DNA from: Gammaproteobacteria bacterium
GTDB taxonomy: Bacteria; Pseudomonadota; Gammaproteobacteria; UBA6429; Thiohalophilaceae
NCBI GenBank assembly: GCA_024641445.1
Contig: JAHEDA010000156.1
Location: forward strand, 1-5,963
Length of the DNA stretch: 5,963 nucleotides
Direction of reading: 5' to 3'
Part shown: positions 1-5,963 of the stretch, piece after piece
How the letters are laid out: every line of letters begins with the position of its first letter
Position numbering within the stretch: the first letter of the stretch is position 1
Translations under genes and position numbers: made by a program
Notes under the pieces: model-generated
What the model was told of the DNA's origin: nothing
Seen by the model: the letters and a program-made list of their open reading frames with translations, nothing else
The model's database searches: none

Positions 1-38
1 GGGAGACTCTCATAGGGGATGGTATCGTAGTCGCGCAT
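1..38 (-). CDS. Possible start of a SAM-dependent methyltransferase gene (partial, runs off the left edge)
   Basis: Only 12 full codons are visible, reading MRDYDTIPYESL and then probably P. An N-terminus of the form Y-D-x-[IVL]-P-Y-x-S-x-P is familiar from a group of class I SAM-dependent methyltransferases in which it is followed by a PFxQTHPDRLA-like stretch; that continuation would lie outside the window. The ATG is the first possible start after an in-frame TGA at 60-62, with no GTG or TTG between them, which supports the start. No convincing Shine-Dalgarno sequence precedes it; only a weak GGTAAG lies about 11 bases upstream. The gene is co-directional with the upstream genes and separated from the beta-barrel gene by 115 bases. 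The family call comes from memory of a short motif, so chance resemblance is quite possible. Confidence 0.4.
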   Translation of the reverse strand, partial: MRDYDTIPYESL

Positions 39-153
39 ACACGCTCGCTTACCGAATGGTCAATAATGACAGCGCTAGTGTAGCGAGGGCAACCGCCGAC
101 ACGACAATGATGGCGTCAGAAAGACCCCATCAGATTAAAAGACTTCTGTCAGG

Positions 154-732
154 TTAGTGGAAGGCAAACCCCATGATGAAGCCAAAGCTACTGCCATCTA
201 CCTTGGCAGTCGAAAACTGATAACTGATATTGGTGTAGCGCAGACCATAAAAGACCTCATGATCCGTACCGAGGCGAGGTGTCCCCAGGTCAATCTCACC
301 AATGAACCCGGTGGCACTATTGGCACTGAGTGAACCGCTACACACACCAGAAATATTACACTCCAGGGTTGGAGACATATGATAGGTCATACCCACACCT
401 AACCTGATCTGTCGATCCAGCCTGGTGACGTACAAGGCATCAAACGGGATACGGGAAAACCCCGTGCTACCATTCGAGTAGGTCTGTGAGTCATCTTTGT
501 AACCCGCGGTAATCTGGATAGCCGAATCATCATCCAACCACAGGCTGACACCACCATTCAGCATATAACCGCTGCCCGAGGTAATCTTGTCTGTACCATA
601 GTAAGAGTGGACTATTAACAAATCCTCCCCACCAAAGTCGTACCCCAAATTGAAAATCGGCGTTATCTCAAGCGCTGAAGCGCTTGCACTAAACACGATA
701 CCTGCGACAATCCCAATAATCTTGATCTTCAT
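154..732 (-). CDS. Secreted small beta-barrel protein, probably outer membrane, family not recognised
   Basis: The 192-residue product begins with a typical Sec signal peptide: MKIK, a hydrophobic core at about residues 5-14, and an Ala-Ser-Ala site with likely cleavage after residue 20. The mature part is rich in Gly, Ser, Tyr and Thr. It shows alternating, amphipathic strand-like segments (about residues 22-42, 55-79, 97-120, 141-150, 158-175, 181-192) separated by polar turns, and ends in G-F-A-F-H with Phe next to last, much like the terminal strand of an outer-membrane barrel. The size suits an eight-stranded barrel. Two cysteines, C125 and C131, lie in one loop and could form a disulfide in the periplasm or at the surface. 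The start at 732 is preferred because GGAG lies 8 bases upstream; an ATG two codons earlier (738) has only 2 bases of spacing. The gene begins 38 bases after the hemF stop with no terminator between, so it may be co-transcribed. I do not recognise a named family and assign no function. Confidence 0.8.
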   Translation of the reverse strand: MKIKIIGIVAGIVFSASASALEITPIFNLGYDFGGEDLLIVHSYYGTDKITSGSGYMLNGGVSLWLDDDSAIQITAGYKDDSQTYSNGSTGFSRIPFDALYVTRLDRQIRLGVGMTYHMSPTLECNISGVCSGSLSANSATGFIGEIDLGTPRLGTDHEVFYGLRYTNISYQFSTAKVDGSSFGFIMGFAFH

Positions 733-740
733 AGACATGA

Positions 741-744
741 CTCC
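741..744 (-). promoter_or_regulatory. Ribosome binding site of the beta-barrel gene
   Basis: On the minus strand GGAG precedes the ATG at 732 by 8 bases. It lies only 2 bases from the alternative ATG at 738, so it favours the shorter start, which also gives the cleaner signal peptide. Confidence 0.55.
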
Positions 745-770
745 ATAGTAGATTTCGCCCTGTGACAACC

Positions 771-1691
771 TTAATTCGGTTCCCCGAGCCAATCCTTACT
801 AATCAGAAAGTTTCTATAGAGCAGCGCTTCCTGACTACCCTCTTCAGGCGACCAATCATAGCGCCATTTCACCAACGGCGGGAGTGACATTAAAATTGAC
901 TCTGTCCGACCACCGGTTTGCAGGCCAAATAAGGTACCCCGATCGAATACCAGGTTGAACTCTACGTAACGGCCGCGTCGATACAGCTGAAAATCGCGCT
1001 CGCGCTCACCATAGGGCGTGGCCTTGCGCCGTTGTACAATGGGGCGATAGGCAGGGATATAGTGATCACCCACACTCTGCATAAAGGCAAATGACTTTTC
1101 AAAACCCCACTCGTGCAGGTCATCGAAGAACAGACCACCAATGCCGCGTGGCTCGTTACGGTGTTTCAAATAGAAATAGTCATCACACCATTTTTTATAA
1201 CGGGGATAGATGTCTTTACCAAATGGGTCACAGGCCAGTTTTGCGGTCTGATGCCAGTGCACGACATCCTCTTCGAAACCGTAATAGGGGGTAAGGTCGA
1301 AACCACCGCCAAACCACCACACCGGATCAACACCGTCTTTCTCTGCGATAAAGAACCGCACATTGGCATGCGAGGTTGGTATGTAAGGGTTACGTGGATG
1401 GATCACCAGCGAAACACCCAGAGCATGATAACTCCGTCCCGCAAGCTCGGGGCGATGCGCCGTGGCTGAAGGAGGCATGCCTTCACCATAAACGTGAGAG
1501 AAATTTACCCCGGCCTTCTCAAATAATTTGCCCTCTTCCATCACCCTTGAGCGACCACCACCACCGCCCTCACGCTGCCAGGCATCCTGAGCAAATCCAT
1601 CGCCAGCATCCTCTTCGGCTAAGGCGGCGCAGATACGGTCCTGTAGTCCGAGCAGATAATCTTTGACTTGGTCCAGATCGGGCTTGCTCAC
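771..1691 (-). CDS. hemF: Oxygen-dependent coproporphyrinogen III oxidase (HemF)
   Basis: This cytoplasmic enzyme uses O2 to decarboxylate two propionate side chains of coproporphyrinogen III to vinyl groups, giving protoporphyrinogen IX late in haem synthesis. The 306-residue length fits the bacterial family (about 300). Hallmarks are present in order: EGGGGGRSRV at 41-50, S94, the HPRNPYIPTSHANVR signature at 98-112 with H98, H108 and N110, WWFGGGFDLTPYY at 125-137, HWH at 145-147, KHRNEPRGIGGLFFDD at 176-191, and the C-terminal GRYVEFNLVFDRGT stretch near 240-253. H98, H108, H147 and H177 match the four conserved metal or active-site histidines of the E. coli enzyme with an offset of two. 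Translation starts at a GTG with a strong GAGGAG 7 bases upstream. The gene lies 15 bases after tsaC, so the two are almost certainly co-transcribed. It implies aerobic or microaerobic haem synthesis. No defect is seen. Confidence 0.98.
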   Translation of the reverse strand: MSKPDLDQVKDYLLGLQDRICAALAEEDAGDGFAQDAWQREGGGGGRSRVMEEGKLFEKAGVNFSHVYGEGMPPSATAHRPELAGRSYHALGVSLVIHPRNPYIPTSHANVRFFIAEKDGVDPVWWFGGGFDLTPYYGFEEDVVHWHQTAKLACDPFGKDIYPRYKKWCDDYFYLKHRNEPRGIGGLFFDDLHEWGFEKSFAFMQSVGDHYIPAYRPIVQRRKATPYGERERDFQLYRRGRYVEFNLVFDRGTLFGLQTGGRTESILMSLPPLVKWRYDWSPEEGSQEALLYRNFLISKDWLGEPN

Positions 1692-1698
1692 TCTCTGA

Positions 1699-1704
1699 CT
1701 CCTC
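1699..1704 (-). promoter_or_regulatory. Strong ribosome binding site fixing the GTG start of hemF
   Basis: The minus strand reads GAGGAG, 7 bases before GTG at 1691 and starting just 2 bases after the tsaC stop codon (1707-1709). It supports the unusual GTG start and suggests translational handover from tsaC to hemF. Confidence 0.75.
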
Positions 1705-1706
1705 TG

Positions 1707-2270
1707 TTACCCCGGGCGAATGATAGCACCGGTCAGTGCATCACGTATTTCAGTGGGGCGGTCACGCTCACCAACACTACCCTCAACAATGTAGTCAATC
1801 TTGTCGGCAAAGACTCGTCGCACCCCCGCCGCATCACGAACTGGCGACTCACCCGCAAGATTTGCGCTGGTAGAGACCAGTGGCTTGCCGAAGGCGATAC
1901 AGATTGCACTGGCAATGGGGTGTGCGGTCACACGCACGGCGAGGGTATTATGCATGCCATGCAACAGGGGGGCGATACTGTCACGCGCTGGCCACAGCCA
2001 CGTTACTGGGCCAGGCCAGGTAGTCATCGCAAGTTGCTGTTGCTCAATGGCGAGATCGGCAAGATAGGGTTGCAATTGCGAAAGGCTTGCGGCAATTAGG
2101 ATAAGCCCCTTCTCGGCCTGACGCTGTTTCAGCGCCAGCAGGCGTTGCAAGGCTTGGTGATTATCGGGGTCACACCCGAGGCCAAATACAGCCTCGGTGG
2201 GGTAGGCGATAATGCCGCCCGTGCGCAAATTTGCCACTGCGGTATCGAGTACAGATTGAGCTACTGGCAT
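1707..2270 (-). CDS. tsaC: L-threonylcarbamoyladenylate synthase, short TsaC type (YrdC domain)
   Basis: The enzyme makes threonylcarbamoyl-AMP from threonine, bicarbonate and ATP, the first step of the t6A modification at position 37 of ANN-decoding tRNAs; TsaB, TsaD and TsaE then transfer the group. The 187 residues consist of a single YrdC domain, close in size to E. coli TsaC (190) and lacking the extra C-terminal domain of Sua5. Visible motifs are YPTEAVFGLG at 23-32, the K48-x-R50 and K54 basic positions (KQRQAEKGLIL), WPGPVTW at 85-91, AVRVTAHP near 111-118, STSAN at 133-137, and the closing RPTEIRDALTG region at 171-181. Start: ATG with a modest GGAA 6 bases upstream. It lies 28 bases after the topA stop and 15 bases before hemF, in keeping with one transcript. 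The same neighbourhood (dprA, smg, a topA-related gene, tsaC) is known in E. coli, where this gene was called yrdC or rimN. Confidence 0.97.
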   Translation of the reverse strand: MPVAQSVLDTAVANLRTGGIIAYPTEAVFGLGCDPDNHQALQRLLALKQRQAEKGLILIAASLSQLQPYLADLAIEQQQLAMTTWPGPVTWLWPARDSIAPLLHGMHNTLAVRVTAHPIASAICIAFGKPLVSTSANLAGESPVRDAAGVRRVFADKIDYIVEGSVGERDRPTEIRDALTGAIIRPG

Positions 2271-3298
2271 GTGGAATTCCGGCGTTACCGGCTAAAGATT
2301 AGGTGCTGGCCTCTGTCTCGTCGTCTTCCTCGACATCCTCGACGAATTTGCAATCTGCCTGTGGACACACCTTCTGGGTGCCACTGCGCTTGGTGGTCTT
2401 GAGTGTCAACATCGGCCAACCACAGTCCGGGCACTTCTGGTTCACCGGCTCATTCCACACCGCATAACTACAATCAGGGTAGCGTGAACAGGAAAAGAAT
2501 ATTTTACCGCGACGTGATTTGCGCTTGAGCATACTGCCTTGTTTACACTCAGGACAGACCACCCCGGTATCCTCGGGTTTCTCCAGCGGTTCGATGTACT
2601 TGCAGTTGGGATAGCCGGAGCAACCGATAAACTTGCCATATTTTCCGTGGCGTACAATCAGGTCCGAGCTACACTCCGGGCACTTGCGACCTTCAATGAC
2701 CTCAGGCGTAGCATCGGCAGACTCATTCACATTGCGGGTGTAATCACACTCAGGGTAAGCGGTACACCCAATGAAACGCCCACGTCGACCGAGACGAATC
2801 GAGAGCGGTTTGCCGCACTTGGGACAGGCCTCATCCATTGCCTCGTGAGTAACGTCACGGCGATCGACATTGGCCTCCTTGTCCACCACCAGCTCTTTAA
2901 AGGGCTGCCAGAATTTCTTCATCATCGGCACCCACTCCAACTCACCGCGAGAGATCGCATCAAGCTGATCCTCCATATTCGCAGTGAAGTCATAGTCAAC
3001 ATACTGGGTGAAGTGCTCGGTCAGAAATTTGTTGACGACGCGCCCAACATCGGTAGGGATGAAGCGCTTCTTGTCCATCTCGACATATTCACGGTTCTGC
3101 AGGGTCGAGATGATCGAGGCATAGGTAGAGGGGCGACCGATACCGAATTCTTCTAACGCCTTGACCAGCGTCGCCTCGCTGTAGCGCGGCGGCGGTTCCG
3201 TGAAGTGTTGCTCGGGTTTGATTTGCAATAGCGTAACCTTGTCGCCCTCATTCAATGGCGGCAACATTTTTTCATCGTCTTCATCGGGCGAGTTGTCA

Positions 3299-4618
<1,320 letters not shown>

Positions 4619-4644
4619 GTTGCTAACTAATAATACCTTTCCAT

Positions 4645-4674
4645 AAAAAAGCAAATGCCCGCACGGCGCGGGCA
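4645..4674 (-). terminator. Probable intrinsic terminator between smg and topA
   Basis: The minus strand reads a perfect 7-base stem TGCCCGC, loop GCCGT, GCGGGCA (4656-4674), then ATTTGC-like sequence and six T residues (4645-4650). The T-run starts five bases after the stem, a little farther than ideal. It lies 31 bases after the smg stop and 26 bases before the topA start. It could end the dprA-smg transcript or act as a partial terminator that lowers expression of the downstream genes. No clear promoter for topA was found in the 87-base gap, so partial readthrough is plausible. Confidence 0.6.
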
Positions 4675-4705
4675 CAGTCCATTTTGTGAAACAACTTCAC
4701 GCAAA

Positions 4706-5185
4706 TCAGTGCACTACGCCTGCATTCTCCTCGAACATAAAATCTTCCATCCAGGCATACGCAGCCTCGTGTCCGGGCTGATTGAACAATACCATCAGGG
4801 TCACCCACTTGAGGTGTTCGAGGTCGATCTCCTCGCTCTCCAAGGCCATCACACGGTCGATGACCATCTCACGTGTGGTGTGCCCCAGTACACCGGTCTG
4901 CTCCAGAAACATGAGGAAACCACGGCAGTCGAGGTCGAGTCGCTCACACTCACGCTCGGTGTAAACACGGATCGCACGGGCAGTCGTAGGGGGCAATTCA
5001 GATGGGCGGTCCTGTAGTGAGGCCAGACCCTCCAGCCAACTGAAGGCCTTGCTGATCTCACCCTGGCGAAAACCGGCATTGACCAACTCGGAGCGTAGGG
5101 ATTCCTCATTCGCGTCGAATTCTATATCGTCATTCATATAGTTTTCAAAGAGATACATCAACACGTCGAGTACGTTTTCTTTCAT
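4706..5185 (-). CDS. smg: Smg family protein (DUF494)
   Basis: The 159-residue product matches the Smg family over its whole length: FDVLMYLFE-like start (here VLDVLMYLFENY), then IRVYTERECERLD, CRGFLMFLEQTGVL, TREMVIDRVMAL, LKWVTLMVLFNQPG and the acidic MEDFMFEEN end, all recognisable in E. coli Smg (157 residues). The molecular function of Smg is not established. It is a small, acidic, probably all-helical cytoplasmic protein best known for its place beside dprA. The start at ATG 5185 is preferred because GAGG lies 6 bases upstream; a GTG one codon earlier (5188) would have only 3 bases of spacing. The 5' end overlaps the dprA reading frame by 41 bases, so the two are co-transcribed and perhaps translationally coupled. 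A hairpin with a T-run follows the stop. Confidence 0.96.
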   Translation of the reverse strand: MKENVLDVLMYLFENYMNDDIEFDANEESLRSELVNAGFRQGEISKAFSWLEGLASLQDRPSELPPTTARAIRVYTERECERLDLDCRGFLMFLEQTGVLGHTTREMVIDRVMALESEEIDLEHLKWVTLMVLFNQPGHEAAYAWMEDFMFEENAGVVH

Positions 5186-5963
5186 CACCTACCTCACTGG
5201 CGGTTCGCTGATAACAGGCCCCAGGTGCCGCTACCACCAAACCGTGCAATTCCAATACCAAGAGGATGGAGCAAACTGCCTCCGGCGTCAATCCGCAGCG
5301 CTCGACCACGGTGTCCACGGTTGTGGGGGCAAACGCGACAGCTTCAAGCACCCGCCACTGCGAATCATCCAGTGCAGGCACTGTTTTGGTCTGAGTGATA
5401 GCGGTCAACAGCGACCCACTCCAGGATAATTCCTCCAGAATATCCGCCGCGGTCTCCACCAACTTTGCACCCTGGCGGATTAACGCATGGCTGCCTTTGG
5501 CTCGACTATCGTGAATCGAGCCAGGGATAGCGAAGACCTCGCGATTCTGTTCCAGCGCCTGCTGTGCCGTGATCAAGGAACCACTTTGCAGGCTGGCCTC
5601 GACTACTAACACACCCAGGCTCAAGCCACTGATGAGGCGATTCCGGCGCGGAAAGTGCCCCGGTAGTGGCGGTGTAGTCAGTGGAAACTCCGAGATCAAG
5701 GCACCCTGTTCTGCGATACGGTGGGCCAGTTGTCGATGCCGCGCCGGGTACACACGATCGATGCCCGTGCCCATCACCGCAAGGGTCCGACCACCCACGG
5801 CGAGCGCACCCTCGTGTGCCGCCGCATCGATTCCCAAGGCCATCCCGCTGGTCACGGCAAGGCCGGACTGGCTCAACTCAGCCGCAAAGGCGCGGGCATT
5901 TTCCTGCCCAGTGTGGCTGGCGCTGCGACTCCCGACGATGCCAATTTGGGGCATCGACAGCGT
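5145..5963 (-). CDS. dprA: DNA-processing protein DprA (5' end outside the window)
   Basis: DprA (Smf) binds incoming single-stranded DNA during natural transformation and loads RecA; it is also kept in many bacteria not known to be competent. The visible part starts in frame at the window edge with TLSMPQIGIVGSR, so an N-terminal stretch of the order of 100 residues or more is missing. Rossmann-like core motifs follow: IVGSR, SGLAVTSGMALGIDAAAHEGAL, AVMGTGIDRVYP, ALISEFPL, GHFPRRNRLISGLS, VVEASLQSGSLITA, REVFAIPGSI and KGSHALIRQGAKLV. A winged-helix-like C-terminal domain occupies roughly the last 80 residues (LDDSQWRVLEAV to GLVVAAPGACYQR). The usual family end, G-x-Y-x-R, is followed here by about 19 extra basic and acidic residues that run into smg, giving a 41-base overlap. 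The ATG at 5954 is internal, not the start. Confidence 0.96.
   Translation of the reverse strand, partial: TLSMPQIGIVGSRSASHTGQENARAFAAELSQSGLAVTSGMALGIDAAAHEGALAVGGRTLAVMGTGIDRVYPARHRQLAHRIAEQGALISEFPLTTPPLPGHFPRRNRLISGLSLGVLVVEASLQSGSLITAQQALEQNREVFAIPGSIHDSRAKGSHALIRQGAKLVETAADILEELSWSGSLLTAITQTKTVPALDDSQWRVLEAVAFAPTTVDTVVERCGLTPEAVCSILLVLELHGLVVAAPGACYQRTASEVGDERKRTRRVDVSL
5191..5195 (-). promoter_or_regulatory. Ribosome binding site of smg, inside the end of dprA
   Basis: The minus strand reads GAGGT with 5 bases before ATG at 5185. It decides between the GTG at 5188 and the ATG at 5185 in favour of the ATG. It lies within the dprA coding sequence, as expected for coupled genes. Confidence 0.6.

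Noticed and set aside
63..107. Weak minus-strand promoter candidates (TTGTCG with TACACT, or TTGCCC with CATTAT) before the possible methyltransferase start
   Set aside because: Each box matches only about 4 of 6 consensus bases, with 18-19 base spacing, so chance is likely. A small inverted repeat CGCTA-GTG-TAGCG at 73-85 overlaps but has no T-run and is too short to call an operator.
107..153. Terminator after the beta-barrel gene
   Set aside because: There is a TTTT run and a few short complementary words, but the best stem is only 3-5 base pairs, or has a loop of about 20 bases. No supportable terminator.
2539..3156. Long plus-strand open frame of about 205 codons opposite topA
   Set aside because: It lies wholly opposite the conserved topA zinc-ribbon and core coding sequence. 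Its translation has no recognisable domain, and minus-strand coding is secured by conserved motifs.
4619..4640. topA promoter with a TATTAT box just upstream of the start
   Set aside because: The box matches 5 of 6 bases, but no -35 element lies at suitable spacing, and it would start the transcript only a few bases before the ATG.

Overview
This window is a compact, single-strand (minus) stretch of a gammaproteobacterial chromosome. Reading in the direction of transcription (right to left), the order is dprA (cut by the right edge), smg, topA, tsaC, hemF, a small secreted probable outer-membrane beta-barrel protein, and the first codons of a possible methyltransferase gene cut by the left edge. 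A dprA-smg-topA-tsaC-hemF order, the close match of Smg and HemF to the enterobacterial proteins, and a TopA with zinc ribbons all point to a free-living, at least partly aerobic gammaproteobacterium. The genus cannot be told from this sequence.

Right part (about 4700-5963): the Rossmann-like core and C-terminal winged-helix region of DprA, which loads RecA on incoming single-stranded DNA. Its end overlaps the start of smg by 41 bases. A hairpin followed by a T-run (minus strand) lies after smg and before topA, so topA may be partly uncoupled from the upstream genes.

Middle (2299-4618): topA, encoding DNA topoisomerase I. As written here it is broken. An imperfect 19-base tandem duplication at 3343-3380 shifts the frame, leaving a 439-residue N-terminal piece with the Toprim domain and active-site tyrosine, and a separate frame carrying the GRPSTYAS region and four Cys4 zinc ribbons. 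Removing one 19-base unit restores a continuous 766-residue protein. The two repeat units code for nearly the same peptide (RASGST and SANGST) but differ at 6 of 19 bases, which looks more like two alleles joined end to end than a fresh slippage event. This is the most notable observation in the window.

Left part (1-2270): tsaC (threonylcarbamoyl-AMP synthase for tRNA t6A) and hemF (oxygen-dependent coproporphyrinogen III oxidase) sit 15 bases apart, with a strong ribosome binding site for the GTG start of hemF. Then comes a 192-residue exported protein of unrecognised family, and a 115-base intergenic stretch with no clear terminator before the possible methyltransferase start.

The genes do not form one pathway. 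They are housekeeping functions in nucleic-acid handling (DprA, TopA, TsaC) and haem synthesis (HemF) that are commonly linked in Gammaproteobacteria. I saw no mobile element, CRISPR array, RNA gene or new defence-like system.
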